DNA of 64,000 bases from JAJFKB01 sp965230515 (GCA_965230515.1 OZ246007.1:806001-870000); one strand, 5' to 3'; shown: positions 8,806-17,953, numbered from the stretch's first letter. The notes: generated by a model from the letters alone, not told the origin. Translations and numbers: made by a program.

Positions 8806-9995
8806 TACAGCCCTATTCTGCCAGCTCGGTTAGTGAAAAATATACCGCTGGGTTTGTCAGCTTCCAGAGATTTGAGCAGTGTAAAATCCTGAGTATCATA
8901 AACTTTAATGCGGTCTTCATCACGAACGGATATCCATACTTTTTCCCCTCGTGGTGCGAATTCCATATGCAGGGCGCCCTTACCCACATCGAGGGTTTTG
9001 ACTACTTTCAGACTGGACACGTCAATAACCTGAATCCAGTTATTATCAGGATAAGCAAAATTAACCCAAACCTGCCGTCCGTCCGGTTGCGCCATCGCAA
9101 ACACGGGCTGCCCCTTTAATTCAATCCTGGCCACCTGTTGCCACTGTTTCTGGTCAACCACCAGGACCTGATGCAATCCAATAGCCGGTAAAAAAGTCAA
9201 ATCCCCGGCAACAGCCCAACCCTCCAGATGCGGCATCTTATAAACCGGCAGCTTCTCATGGCCACGCCCATAACCGGGAAGTATGCGTTTCACGCCTTTG
9301 TCAAGCTGCCACAAATCCAGCATGGCAAGACCATCCTCACCAAACAGGCCTGCGATATAATACCGTCCATCGCCTGATATCAGCGCATCATAGGGCTGTT
9401 TTCCCACCGCTTCAAACTTAGTGATTTCTGCTGACTGTCCCTTTGAGTAGTCCACAATCCAGGTAGCACCGCCCTCAAACAGGGAAAATATAAAACGATT
9501 ACCCGGCGCATCGACCAGCCCAACGGTTTTTGATCCTTCCGGCGAACCCCGATAGGATGCAACGATCTCCTCCACCAGCGACAGATCCTCGCTGCTGAAT
9601 ACTTTTACGCCACCCGGTTCGTAGTTTGACACAGCGATAAGAGAACCGTCTTGGGAAACCGCTCCGCCAATCGAGTTACCTCCCTGTATCACCCGATTGG
9701 TAATCTTACCGGTTAACAGATCGACTTTGGTTAATCCGCCGTCGCGACCAAAAATGTAAGCAAATCGGGCATCCCTGGAAAATACCGCAGAGGCATGAGA
9801 CAGGTCTCCGAGCCCCTCAACTCTGCAAAGCACCTGGTCCGACGTATGCTCTACAATCAGCAGGTTGCCCTTTTCCCTTTCAACAACCACCCCCAGATCA
9901 CCAGTACCTCTTAATTTGCCATCGCAGGCCCATGTTTGCAAAGGTAGCACTACCGAGAGTATCCACAGTACGGTAGCCCAACATGTTTTAATCAT
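8805..9995 (-). CDS. nirF: Heme d1 biosynthesis protein NirF
   Basis: This 396-residue protein has an N-terminal signal peptide and an eight-bladed propeller related to the d1 domain of NirS and NirN, starting with LRGTGDLGVVVE, as in characterised NirF proteins. It lacks a c-type heme motif. Cys24 follows TWA and could be a lipidated cysteine, although the lipobox is not a standard one; lipid anchoring is known for some NirF proteins. NirF is needed for a late step of heme d1 synthesis in the periplasm. It overlaps nirC upstream by 4 bp and nirD downstream by 1 bp. Confidence 0.9.
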   Translation of the reverse strand: MIKTCWATVLWILSVVLPLQTWACDGKLRGTGDLGVVVEREKGNLLIVEHTSDQVLCRVEGLGDLSHASAVFSRDARFAYIFGRDGGLTKVDLLTGKITNRVIQGGNSIGGAVSQDGSLIAVSNYEPGGVKVFSSEDLSLVEEIVASYRGSPEGSKTVGLVDAPGNRFIFSLFEGGATWIVDYSKGQSAEITKFEAVGKQPYDALISGDGRYYIAGLFGEDGLAMLDLWQLDKGVKRILPGYGRGHEKLPVYKMPHLEGWAVAGDLTFLPAIGLHQVLVVDQKQWQQVARIELKGQPVFAMAQPDGRQVWVNFAYPDNNWIQVIDVSSLKVVKTLDVGKGALHMEFAPRGEKVWISVRDEDRIKVYDTQDFTLLKSLEADKPSGIFFTNRAGRIGL

Positions 9996-10366
9996 TCTTC
10001 TACCTCTAATTCAGGTGCAGGCGCAGTCAACAAAAGTGATACAAGATAATCAATATCCGCCTCAGAAAGCATTTTTTCCCAAGGAGGCATTGCCGACCCG
10101 GGCATTCCCTTGCTGATTACCTGCTTTAAATATATGTCGGGTTTTCCGGCTAACGCCTCTGGTAAAAGTGAGGGGCCCAGGCCACCCTTTAACCGCATGC
10201 CATGACATGAACCACAGTCATGCTTCAACAGGTAGCGCAGTTCCTGCTGGCGTGCATCATCGATGAGTGCTTCTTGAGCAATGGTGTCTGAAACAGGAAA
10301 AACAATAAAAGTGACAACCGCAAGAACTAAGAACCAACTAACTGAATATCCAACCAAATATTTCAT
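9992..10366 (-). CDS. nirC: NirC, small exported c-type cytochrome
   Basis: This 124-residue protein has a signal peptide (hydrophobic residues about 8-28), one heme c site CGSCH and a distal Met candidate in GMPGSAMPPW. It is the first gene of the nir operon and overlaps nirF by 4 bp. In denitrifiers NirC is a small periplasmic cytochrome that can donate electrons to NirS or take part in heme d1 maturation. Without NirS next to it, a maturation role with NirN/NirF is the simpler reading. Confidence 0.82.
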   Translation of the reverse strand: MKYLVGYSVSWFLVLAVVTFIVFPVSDTIAQEALIDDARQQELRYLLKHDCGSCHGMRLKGGLGPSLLPEALAGKPDIYLKQVISKGMPGSAMPPWEKMLSEADIDYLVSLLLTAPAPELEVEE

Positions 10367-10400
10367 GCCGCCATCATCTGTGTTTTAACTGTCGGTCATA

Positions 10401-10414
10401 TTGACCTGGATCAT
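10401..10414 (-). promoter_or_regulatory. FNR/Anr/Dnr box upstream of nirC
   Basis: The + strand reads TTGACCTGGATCAT, with TTGAC-N4-ATCAT matching the FNR family consensus closely. Its centre lies about 41 bp before the nirC ATG. A class II start would therefore fall at or next to the start codon. Either the transcript is nearly leaderless or the box acts from another position. No convincing -10 hexamer was found at the class II distance. Confidence 0.6.
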
Positions 10415-10460
10415 ATGGGAGCCAATTTTAGCTGATTGCGCTCTGAGAGGGTAGGCACCA

Positions 10461-10580
10461 CTAGCGCGATTCGAACGGACTCTCATTGGTGGCCAGAATA
10501 TAGTTCCATAGCGAAGAGAAAGCCCGATGACTGCGGAACGCCCACGCGTACCTGAAAACGCGAACCAGCGCGACTAACAT
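10461..10580 (-). CDS. Possible small coupled ORF, 39 residues
   Basis: An ATG at 10580 overlaps the stop codon of the MORN gene (ATGTTAG), and the frame runs 39 codons to a TAG at 10461-10463. The peptide begins MLVALVRVFRYAWAFRSHRA and ends SPFESR; it is basic and aromatic, without a clear domain. No Shine-Dalgarno is visible, so translation would depend on coupling. It fills most of a gap that is otherwise empty. It may also be a chance frame. I do not recognise a family. Confidence 0.3.
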   Translation of the reverse strand: MLVALVRVFRYAWAFRSHRAFSSLWNYILATNESPFESR

Positions 10581-11017
10581 AGACCGTTTGGGCAGCGTTC
10601 AAATCGCGCCGTCGGACCATCCTCAGCCTTACCGCATATCGCCTCTATGGCATCCGGTTCAATGCAGGACATAAACGGATCCAGTGACTTTTTCTCACCG
10701 TTCCTGGCATACCAACTTGATCTATGACTCTGTATGAGACCGGCTTTATAACGGACAACATGCTTTAATTGCCCATTCGGGTACCAAGCGGTGTCCTTGC
10801 CATGACGAAGCCCGTCCCGATAAGTGATCTGATTTTTCTTTTGTCCGTTTTCAAAATAGCTGACCATGATGCCACTAAAGGGGATTCTATTATCGCTACC
10901 TTTGACATAGGTGACATGGTCGATAACAACCAACTCTGAGGGAGCCACCTCCTGCATCGCGTGACCTAAGAGCGGCGCCAGAATTAGCAACAAAAAACAA
11001 AACACCCGCATCATCAT
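10574..11017 (-). CDS. Secreted MORN-repeat protein
   Basis: The protein of about 147 residues has a signal peptide (MMMRVFCFLLLILAPLLGHA). It then has two to three MORN-type repeats with the pattern Y-x-NGQ (VSYFENGQKK, AWYPNGQLKH), and a short C-terminal part with four cysteines that could form disulfides. The ATG at 11017 is chosen because AAAGGTG lies 6 bp upstream; a GTG three codons earlier is possible. Such repeats occur in YwqK-like and other envelope proteins of unclear role. It is transcribed towards the nir operon but is not part of it by known function. Confidence 0.65.
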   Translation of the reverse strand: MMMRVFCFLLLILAPLLGHAMQEVAPSELVVIDHVTYVKGSDNRIPFSGIMVSYFENGQKKNQITYRDGLRHGKDTAWYPNGQLKHVVRYKAGLIQSHRSSWYARNGEKKSLDPFMSCIEPDAIEAICGKAEDGPTARFERCPNGLC

Positions 11018-11094
11018 TATGTACACCTTTAAAGATATTCTACCCAGTACGCTTTCGATCAGGAGAGCATATCATCAGTATAGACTATGCTGGT

Positions 11095-11772
11095 TCAGTC
11101 CAGCAGGCGAGCCATCCAGTCGGCAATATCCCTGATCTCATCCATGCAAACCGAGTGTGGCATCTCATAGTCATGCCACTCAACCGAATAACCCCTCTGT
11201 TCCAGTTGTTGCTGCGCCTTCAAACCCAGTGACACGGATACAACCGGATCCTGAGTGCCATGCCCCATAAATACGGGAACCAGATGCCGGGATTCGAAGT
11301 CTACTTCATCAAGCCATCTGACCACCGGAATATAAGTTGATAACGCCATAATACCGGCCAGGGGTTTATCAAATCGCGTCGCCGTCGACATTGCGACCGC
11401 ACCACCCTGTGAAAACCCAGCTAGGATAATTCTGTTAGTGTTAATCCCTCGGGACACCTCCCTGTCAATTAATGCCAATAATTGATCGCAGGACTGCTGC
11501 AGCTGCTCTTCGTTGATTTCGCGCACCTCTGACATCGACAGAATGTCATACCAGGAACGCATCTCATAGCCCATATTAATCGTTACCGCTCGTATCGGCG
11601 CATGCGGAAATACAAATCGAACCGCCATTTCCCGAGGTAAATTAAGCTCCGGGACAATCGCTTCAAAATCATGGCCATCAGCCCCTAAGCCGTGTAACCA
11701 GATGACAGTCGCATCGATCTCTTTCTGTGAAGGGTTATACTCTAATTCAATCGTCTCAAGTAGTGCTGCCAA
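11095..11772 (-). CDS. Carboxylesterase, alpha/beta hydrolase (thioesterase-like family)
   Basis: This 225-residue protein belongs to the carboxylesterase/acyl-protein thioesterase family. It shows the oxyanion segment WLHGLGADG, the nucleophile Ser121 in GFSQGG, an acid in HGTQDPVVS and a catalytic His in MPHSVCMDE. It should hydrolyse short-chain carboxyl or thioester bonds in the cytoplasm; the natural substrate is unknown. The start is a TTG with GGAGG/AGGA just upstream. There is a 68-bp gap to the MORN gene downstream. Confidence 0.87.
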   Translation of the reverse strand: MAALLETIELEYNPSQKEIDATVIWLHGLGADGHDFEAIVPELNLPREMAVRFVFPHAPIRAVTINMGYEMRSWYDILSMSEVREINEEQLQQSCDQLLALIDREVSRGINTNRIILAGFSQGGAVAMSTATRFDKPLAGIMALSTYIPVVRWLDEVDFESRHLVPVFMGHGTQDPVVSVSLGLKAQQQLEQRGYSVEWHDYEMPHSVCMDEIRDIADWMARLLD

Positions 11773-11907
11773 TCCTGCCTCCCAAATGTAAAAATAGATT
11801 TATACCTTAACAACCTACCTGAAATTATAACGGAACGTGACCAGCAATGGATCAAAATGTAAATGCATCAGAGGATATGTCATGACAAGTTCCACCAATA
11901 TACAGGC

Positions 11908-11935
11908 AAAAAAAAGCCCGGTAAAATGCCGGGCT
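11908..11935 (-). terminator. Intrinsic terminator after the C45-family gene
   Basis: AGCCCGG and CCGGGCT form a 7-bp stem with a 7-base loop at 11915-11935. On the minus strand it is followed by a run of eight T. It sits 120 bp after the stop of the C45-family gene and before the esterase start. The rest of the gap 11773-12054 shows no ORF or other element. Confidence 0.85.
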
Positions 11936-12054
11936 CAAAGTTTCACAAGGGAGGGTATAACTCGTTGCAATTTAATGCATATCTGATAGACCAAGCACTC
12001 TCCGGTTAGTTCAGAAAAAAGTTAAAAAAATGGATATTTATTTAACAAACAAGT

Positions 12055-13068
12055 TTAAAGTGCCATCTTTTGATAGCCGTCCTGGCTATCACTGCCTCTT
12101 TTTAGCCATATTTTTTGCTGTCCCAGATCCATCACCAAAGTCAATACCGTGCCATAACGCCCCAGTAACGTATTATTGTGATAGCCGGAACAGATAGAAA
12201 AATCCTTTTGTGTGTTATCCTTCAGTACCGCCTTCATACCAGACACACCTTCTTCCTGATACTGAGCCGCGAGTTCATACGCCCGGCTCAAACGGTCAGT
12301 AGAGCCCTCAAAATTCGCATCCCGTTGCAAATTATCCCACCCCAGATAGTGATTGGTATGGCACTGAACACCCTGTCCTTCAAGCCGGACTAAACCCTCC
12401 CCAGCGAACTCCAGGTTATAGGATTGTCCGTTGCTATCAGCCAGCAGTACGTTACTTGCCTTGCCCACATGAGAGCTGTCAGCAATAGCCAGCGCACTGT
12501 GCATATCCTGACTTTCTAACAAGGCACGAAGCAAGATATGGACAGGCACTCCAGGAGTGAGTTTGGCACATGCCAGTATATTCAAACAGACACCCAAGCC
12601 CTCGGAATTCATTCCAATCTTGCCTATGATTCCGGGTTCGGTGACCATTTTAATCAGAGGTTTACCAGGTGCCTTAATATCAAGCACACAAACCAGTTGT
12701 TCCATGACCTGCGACCAATCCCAGTTTTGCCCTAGCACTCCAGTCTTCGGGAAAAAGATTGCCGTGCATTCCAGCACCTGATTATTAATGATTTCACTGC
12801 GTGCGTTCAAAGCGTAAATCCAGAGCGGATCAACGCCGGCAGCATCTGAAAGCGCCTCAATCTCCAGTGCAAAGTCATCGCTGAAACGCTTTATCTCCTT
12901 CTTATAACACTTCGCAACATCAAACAAAGTCTGCTGCCGCAACCCGAACAGACTGCCATAAAATTCCAGGGTATCTTCAATTCTAGACGCCAAATAATGC
13001 CCATGTTGAGCACCAATATCCTCATAACTTCCGGATAGTTGAAATTCTGGAATTCCGGATTCGGTCAC
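12055..13068 (-). CDS. C45-family acyltransferase/peptidase (penicillin acyltransferase-like, Ntn hydrolase)
   Basis: The 337-residue protein matches the C45 family (acyl-CoA:6-aminopenicillanic acid acyltransferase type). Cys101 in ECTAIFFP would become the N-terminal nucleophile after self-cleavage. Further family features are GQNWDW and the asparagine-rich segment around CHTNHY. These enzymes cleave or form amide bonds; the substrate here is unknown. The start is a GTG that overlaps the stop of the sirB-like gene (GTGA). No signal peptide is seen. A strong terminator follows. Confidence 0.8.
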   Translation of the reverse strand: MTESGIPEFQLSGSYEDIGAQHGHYLASRIEDTLEFYGSLFGLRQQTLFDVAKCYKKEIKRFSDDFALEIEALSDAAGVDPLWIYALNARSEIINNQVLECTAIFFPKTGVLGQNWDWSQVMEQLVCVLDIKAPGKPLIKMVTEPGIIGKIGMNSEGLGVCLNILACAKLTPGVPVHILLRALLESQDMHSALAIADSSHVGKASNVLLADSNGQSYNLEFAGEGLVRLEGQGVQCHTNHYLGWDNLQRDANFEGSTDRLSRAYELAAQYQEEGVSGMKAVLKDNTQKDFSICSGYHNNTLLGRYGTVLTLVMDLGQQKIWLKRGSDSQDGYQKMAL

Positions 13069-13451
13069 AGCAGACCCAAAGGCAATGTATTTTTAGTTAG
13101 CGCAACTGAAACGATATAGGCAAAAGCAAGCACTGACCCGACAAAAGCAACAGCACGTTGCGCTTTGGTCTTGCCATAGGTCAGTGCAACCATTCCCAAC
13201 AGAATGTAGGCAAGTAACGCAACAAATTTGGCAGTTAACCATCCATGTACAAACGGGTACTGCTGAATCTTCACAGCCAAAGTTATGGCGCTCAGAAGCA
13301 ACACCGTATCGATAAAATGCGGAGCTACTCTGACCCAGCGACGCTGCATCATGGGCGAATTGATCAACATCCACAGACCACGCACCAGAAACCCGGTAAT
13401 CGACAAGGTAACGGCAGTCATATGAATATACTTAATGACTAAATAGGACAT
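13065..13451 (-). CDS. SirB-family small membrane protein
   Basis: This 128-residue protein has about four transmembrane helices and the SirB/YchQ-like pattern (KYIHMTAVTLSITGFLVRG; RVAPHFIDTVLL). The family was named after a Salmonella invasion regulator, but its biochemical function is not established. A GGAG precedes the ATG at good distance. It is the first gene of a two-gene unit with the coupled C45-family enzyme. Confidence 0.8.
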   Translation of the reverse strand: MSYLVIKYIHMTAVTLSITGFLVRGLWMLINSPMMQRRWVRVAPHFIDTVLLLSAITLAVKIQQYPFVHGWLTAKFVALLAYILLGMVALTYGKTKAQRAVAFVGSVLAFAYIVSVALTKNTLPLGLL

Positions 13452-13562
13452 TCAGATCTCCTGATTCAAACAGGCGCTAATACTATCTAAAAAACACCGC
13501 TAGCTATAGTGAAGATTTCAAATTAACATACGCGATTATCATCAACCGTTACCGACAACAGA

Positions 13563-13958
13563 ATGGCTAAAAACAACCGCAACAATTATACGTCCGGAGA
13601 CTCTCACTCAAGACTCGTATATTCAACCGAAACCGGGCGACTATGCGCGAAATGCGGTGCCAAACAGCACAACGGACCCTGTAGAACAGAAGGTATATCT
13701 TCTGAAGCACAGCAAGGGGATGGTATTGTACGGATTCAAAGACAAACAAAAGGGCGCAAGGGCAAAGGAGTAACCCTGATAACAGGGCTACAGCTCCCTG
13801 GCAAGGAGCTCACTATGCTGGCCAAACAGTTAAAAAAGCAGTGCGGTACCGGGGGAACGGTCAAGGATGGCATCATTGAAATACAGGGAGACTACCGGGA
13901 GGTATTACTCTCAAAACTGCAAAAGATGGGTTATCAGGCAAAGATCGCTGGCGGATAG
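13563..13958 (+). CDS. SUI1/eIF1-like translation factor (YciH family)
   Basis: The 131-residue protein has a C-terminal SUI1 domain, visible as TLITGLQLPG, KQLKKQCGTGGTVKDG and IEIQGD. The N-terminus carries a zinc-ribbon-like motif with CAKCG. Bacterial YciH proteins are related to eukaryotic eIF1 and influence start-site fidelity, although their physiological role is modest in E. coli. The gene is 63 bp upstream of recQ on the same strand and reads towards it. Confidence 0.9.
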   Translation: MAKNNRNNYTSGDSHSRLVYSTETGRLCAKCGAKQHNGPCRTEGISSEAQQGDGIVRIQRQTKGRKGKGVTLITGLQLPGKELTMLAKQLKKQCGTGGTVKDGIIEIQGDYREVLLSKLQKMGYQAKIAGG

Positions 13959-14021
13959 TATTTTTGAGTCTGCACCTTTGACAAAAACAACACTACCAGC
14001 AACTTGCAATCAGCCGTTGAT

Positions 14022-15827
14022 ATGAGCTCAGCCCTTAATATTCTCAACTCAGTATTTGGCTATTCGACTTTCCGTCCACCTCAGAAGGAGATAATTGACA
14101 CCCTGATGCAGGACCGGGATGCTCTGGTGCTAATGCCAACAGGCGGCGGAAAATCCCTTTGTTATCAGATTCCTGCTATAGCACGCGCAGGTTGTGGCAT
14201 CGTTATCTCACCACTAATCGCACTCATGCAGGATCAAGTGGAGGCACTACGTGATTCGGGCGTGAAGGCCAGCTATCTCAACTCTACCCTGGGGGCTGAG
14301 GAAGCCGGCAACGTCGAGCAGCAGCTACTCTCGAATGAGCTTGATTTGCTCTATATCGCACCAGAGCGCCTTTGCCAGGAGCGTACACTGGAATTACTGA
14401 GGCGCTCTAAAATCGCACTGTTTGCAATTGATGAAGCCCATTGCGTATCCCAGTGGGGGCATGACTTTAGAGCCGATTATCTTCAGTTAAGCATTGTTCA
14501 CCAGGTATTCCCGAAGATACCACGCATTGCACTGACCGCTACAGCAGATGAGCGTACCAGGAAAGAGATTATTGAACGCCTGGATCTGGGTAACGCGAAA
14601 CAGTTTATTTCCGGTTTTGATCGCCCCAACATTCGATACCGCATTGCACTTAAGGTGAACGCCAAACAGCAGTTGCTTCGTTTCTTGAAAAACGAACACC
14701 CCGACGACTCGGGAATTATCTACTGCCTTTCAAGAAAAAAAACTGAAGAAATTGCAGCCTGGTTACAACAACAGGGATTCAATGCCCTTCCCTATCATGC
14801 TGGTCTTGAAAGCCATATCCGGGCGACCCATCAGGCGCAATTTTTGCGTGAAGAGAGTATCATCATGGTGGCAACCGTCGCCTTTGGCATGGGCATCGAC
14901 AAGCCTGATGTTCGGTTTGTCGCTCATCTGGACCTGCCCAAAACAGTGGAATCCTACTATCAGGAAACCGGTCGGGCGGGACGCGACGGGGAGCCTTCTG
15001 ATGCGTGGATGGTCTATGGTTTACAGGATATTATCAAGTTACGCCAGATGATGGCCTCCTCAAACGGCAGCGAAACTCACAAAAGAGCAGAGCAACACCG
15101 GCTAAACGCGATGCTGGGACTGTGTGAGATAACCAGTTGCCGCCGCCAGGCATTACTCAACTATTTTGGTGAAACACTGGAACAACCATGCGGTAATTGT
15201 GACACCTGCCTGAACCCTGTAAAAACCTGGAACGGCACAGAGGCAGCTCAAATGGCGCTAAGCGCTGCATATCGAACCGGTCAACGCTTCGGGGTCAACC
15301 ATCTTATTGATCTGTTACGCGGTTCAGCCACCGAGAAAATCCAGCAGTTTAACCATCAACAATTACCAACATTTGGCGTAGGCAAAGCACTTAACAACAA
15401 TCAGTGGCGTTCAGTATTCAGGCAGCTGGTCGCGCGGGGTTATTTCAGTGTAGATCTGGAGAAATTTGGTGCACTGCAACTGGAGGAAAAATGCCGCCCG
15501 CTACTTCGCGGCGAGCAGCAGATTGAGTTTCGTCAGGATGAATCTGCCCAAAAAGCCAAACAACAAACCAGGAAAACACTACCGGCAGAGATCGACATTG
15601 CGCTTTGGGAGGCACTTCGCGATTGCCGTCGCGTATTGGCAGAGCAACAGAATATACCTCCCTATGTAATTTTTCATGACCGGACACTACAGGAGATGTG
15701 TACCTCGCTACCCCAAAGCCTTGACCAGTTCGCACAGATTACTGGCGTGGGTGAGCGAAAACTCGAAAAATATGGTGCTGATTTCCTTAAAGTGATCAAC
15801 TCACATATTTCAGCCAAAGCCGGTTAA
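14022..15827 (+). CDS. recQ: ATP-dependent DNA helicase RecQ
   Basis: This 601-residue protein has the complete RecQ layout. The helicase core carries Walker A TGGGKS near residues 40-45, the DEAH box in LFAIDEAHCVSQWGHDFR, and motif VI QETGRAGRDG. The RQC zinc module (CRRQALLNYFGE, CGNCDTC) and a C-terminal HRDC domain (ALRDCRRVLAEQQNIPPYVIF) follow. It unwinds DNA 3'-5' in recombination and repair. The ATG at 14022 is used; a TTG six codons earlier (14004) cannot be excluded and neither has a strong Shine-Dalgarno. It converges on the hydrolase gene with a 5-bp gap. Confidence 0.95.
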   Translation: MSSALNILNSVFGYSTFRPPQKEIIDTLMQDRDALVLMPTGGGKSLCYQIPAIARAGCGIVISPLIALMQDQVEALRDSGVKASYLNSTLGAEEAGNVEQQLLSNELDLLYIAPERLCQERTLELLRRSKIALFAIDEAHCVSQWGHDFRADYLQLSIVHQVFPKIPRIALTATADERTRKEIIERLDLGNAKQFISGFDRPNIRYRIALKVNAKQQLLRFLKNEHPDDSGIIYCLSRKKTEEIAAWLQQQGFNALPYHAGLESHIRATHQAQFLREESIIMVATVAFGMGIDKPDVRFVAHLDLPKTVESYYQETGRAGRDGEPSDAWMVYGLQDIIKLRQMMASSNGSETHKRAEQHRLNAMLGLCEITSCRRQALLNYFGETLEQPCGNCDTCLNPVKTWNGTEAAQMALSAAYRTGQRFGVNHLIDLLRGSATEKIQQFNHQQLPTFGVGKALNNNQWRSVFRQLVARGYFSVDLEKFGALQLEEKCRPLLRGEQQIEFRQDESAQKAKQQTRKTLPAEIDIALWEALRDCRRVLAEQQNIPPYVIFHDRTLQEMCTSLPQSLDQFAQITGVGERKLEKYGADFLKVINSHISAKAG

Positions 15828-15832
15828 GACTA

Positions 15833-16483
15833 CTAACCGTTGATAAAAGGATTTTCCCGCAACTCCTCTCCAATCGTGGTTTGAGGGCCATGACCAGTAA
15901 TGACCGTTGCCTCTTCATCAAGCACGAGGAGACGTTCCTTGATCGATTTCATAATGGTTTTAAAATCACCACCGGGAAAGTCCGTCCGGCCAATAGATCG
16001 CCGAAACAGAGTGTCACCCGCGATAAGCAATTGATGGTCGGCAAACCAGAAGCTCATGGAACCAGGTGTATGTCCCGGTGTATGCAGCGTCACTCCACCA
16101 CAACAGTTTAGATCCTGATCATCCTGCAACCACTCATCCGGACCTGGCACTGCCTGATAGGGCACACCAAACATTCGACATTGATTTTCCAGATCATCCC
16201 ATAAAAACCGGTCACCCTGATGTAGATAGAGCGGTGCACCAGTGGCCTTCTTAATCTCTCCTGCCGCCAGAATATGATCCAGGTGGGCGTGGGTATGAAC
16301 GATCGCTGTGATCTTAAGTCCCATCTCGTGCACCTGGGCCATAATTTTCTCAGCATCACCACCGGGATCAACAATAATTGCCTGTTTTAACTCCAAATCA
16401 CCAATAATACTGCAGTTGCACTGGAGAGGTCCTACCGGAAAAGTTTTGCGGATATACTTTGACACTGGCTCTTCACTTTCCAT
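15833..16483 (-). CDS. Metallo-beta-lactamase-fold hydrolase (glyoxalase II-like, YcbL type)
   Basis: This 216-residue protein shows the metal-binding motif THAHLDH, a further His in HTPGHTPGS and the Asp of AGDTLFRRSIGR. These are the ligands of two metal ions in glyoxalase II-like enzymes. It probably hydrolyses a glutathione or other thioester; the substrate is not defined by sequence. The ATG at 16483 follows an AAGGATG sequence. It is 18 bp after der on the same strand. Confidence 0.87.
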   Translation of the reverse strand: MESEEPVSKYIRKTFPVGPLQCNCSIIGDLELKQAIIVDPGGDAEKIMAQVHEMGLKITAIVHTHAHLDHILAAGEIKKATGAPLYLHQGDRFLWDDLENQCRMFGVPYQAVPGPDEWLQDDQDLNCCGGVTLHTPGHTPGSMSFWFADHQLLIAGDTLFRRSIGRTDFPGGDFKTIMKSIKERLLVLDEEATVITGHGPQTTIGEELRENPFING

Positions 16484-16503
16484 CAATAATCATCCTTCGC
16501 AAT

Positions 16504-17895
16504 TTACTTTTTAACATGCTTCATTAAACGCTTACGCTTTTTTACCTGCCGTGGAGTCAGTTTGTTTTTCCGTCCTTCATAGGGATTCTTACCGGCCTTA
16601 AACTCAATAAAAATTGGCGAACCTTCAATTGATAGACGGCGACGGAAGGTTTTTTCAAGGTAGCGTTTGTAACTGTTTTGCACTTCCTGTGTCTGATTAC
16701 CGTGAATGACCACCCGCAATGGGTTGGAACCGCCCTGATGCGCATAACGTAACTTAATGCGCCGCCCTCTCACCATTGGCGGCTGGTGCTCTGTAACCGC
16801 CTGTTCGAGAATCTGTGTCAGCTTATTGGTTGGCCATTTGCTTACCGCAGACTGATAAGCGCGATCAACCGACTTATACAGGTCCCCAACCCCTGTGCCA
16901 TGCAGCGCGGATATAAAGTAAACTTTCGCATAACTGACAAATTCGAGCCGTCGTTTAATCTCCTGCTTAATTCGCTGTTTCTCGGAGAACTCCATACCAT
17001 CCCATTTATTCAGCGCAATAACCAGCGACCGACCTGCATCCAACACGAAAGACAGCATATGCAGATCCTGATCGACAATACCTTCTCGCGCATCGAAAAC
17101 TGCAATCACTACGTTGGCATCCTGTATCGCCTGCAGCGTTTTTATAATCGAGAATTTTTCTACCGTTTCCTTTATGTTTTTGCGCCGTCTCACACCGGCA
17201 GTATCTATCAGCGTGTATGGAGTGCCAAAACGCTGATAAGGGATATAGATGCTATCGCGAGTGGTACCAGGTTGATCATAAACCACCACCCTTTCTTCTC
17301 CGAGCATTCGATTTACCAGCGTCGATTTACCCACATTTGGTCGCCCGACTATGGCAATGCGAATACCGGTTTTTTCGATATCCGATTCGGAATATTCTGT
17401 TGGCACAGGAAAGCCGGATAGCACCTGATCTATCAGATTACGAACACCCCGGTTTTGAGCTGCCGCTATCGTATATAATTCAGCGACACCCAACTCGTGA
17501 AATTCAGCAGTTGCTGAGTCGGCATCCAAACCATCGATTTTATTGACCACCAGGTAACAGCGTTTATCCATCTTACGCAGATGCTGCGCAATCATCTGGT
17601 CCGCCGCCGTAACACCTGACTGAGCATCAACCAGCAACAACACAGCATCTGATTCTTCAATCGCCTGAAGTGACTGGTCGGCCATCATGGAGTCGATGCC
17701 TTCCTCATTGCCAGTAATACCACCGGTATCGACAACGATATAGGGGGACTCGCCAACCTTTCCCTCACCATACTTGCGATCACGAGTCAGCCCCTCGTAA
17801 TTTGCCACCAAGGCATCACGAGTGCGTGTTAAGCGATTGAAAAGTGTAGATTTACCAACATTGGGACGACCGACGATGGCTATAACGGGAACCAT
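16504..17895 (-). CDS. der: Ribosome assembly GTPase Der (EngA)
   Basis: This 463-residue protein has two tandem GTPase domains, each opening with GRPNVGKST (residues 9-17 and about 183-191). Each also has the G3 (DTGG, DTAG) and NKxD (NKIDG, NKWDG) motifs. A C-terminal KH-like domain ends in a lysine/arginine-rich tail. Der is essential for assembly of the 50S ribosomal subunit. The order yfgM-bamB-der is conserved in gammaproteobacteria. Confidence 0.97.
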   Translation of the reverse strand: MVPVIAIVGRPNVGKSTLFNRLTRTRDALVANYEGLTRDRKYGEGKVGESPYIVVDTGGITGNEEGIDSMMADQSLQAIEESDAVLLLVDAQSGVTAADQMIAQHLRKMDKRCYLVVNKIDGLDADSATAEFHELGVAELYTIAAAQNRGVRNLIDQVLSGFPVPTEYSESDIEKTGIRIAIVGRPNVGKSTLVNRMLGEERVVVYDQPGTTRDSIYIPYQRFGTPYTLIDTAGVRRRKNIKETVEKFSIIKTLQAIQDANVVIAVFDAREGIVDQDLHMLSFVLDAGRSLVIALNKWDGMEFSEKQRIKQEIKRRLEFVSYAKVYFISALHGTGVGDLYKSVDRAYQSAVSKWPTNKLTQILEQAVTEHQPPMVRGRRIKLRYAHQGGSNPLRVVIHGNQTQEVQNSYKRYLEKTFRRRLSIEGSPIFIEFKAGKNPYEGRKNKLTPRQVKKRKRLMKHVKK

Positions 17896-17921
17896 TTATA
17901 CTAACCTGCAACCAAGGAACC

Positions 17922-17939
17922 GGCAGCCAAAAGGCTGCC
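17922..17939. other. Short hairpin between bamB and der
   Basis: GGCAGCC-AAAA-GGCTGCC forms a perfect 7-bp hairpin in the 58-bp gap. No T-tract follows on the minus strand, so it is more likely an RNA stability or processing element than a terminator. Confidence 0.4.
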
Positions 17940-17953
17940 TATTCTGAATACGC

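Noticed and set aside
10450..10480. tRNA-like T-arm (GTTCGAATC) on the minus strand
   Set aside because: No cloverleaf, anticodon arm or matching acceptor stem could be assembled; the flanking stem is imperfect.
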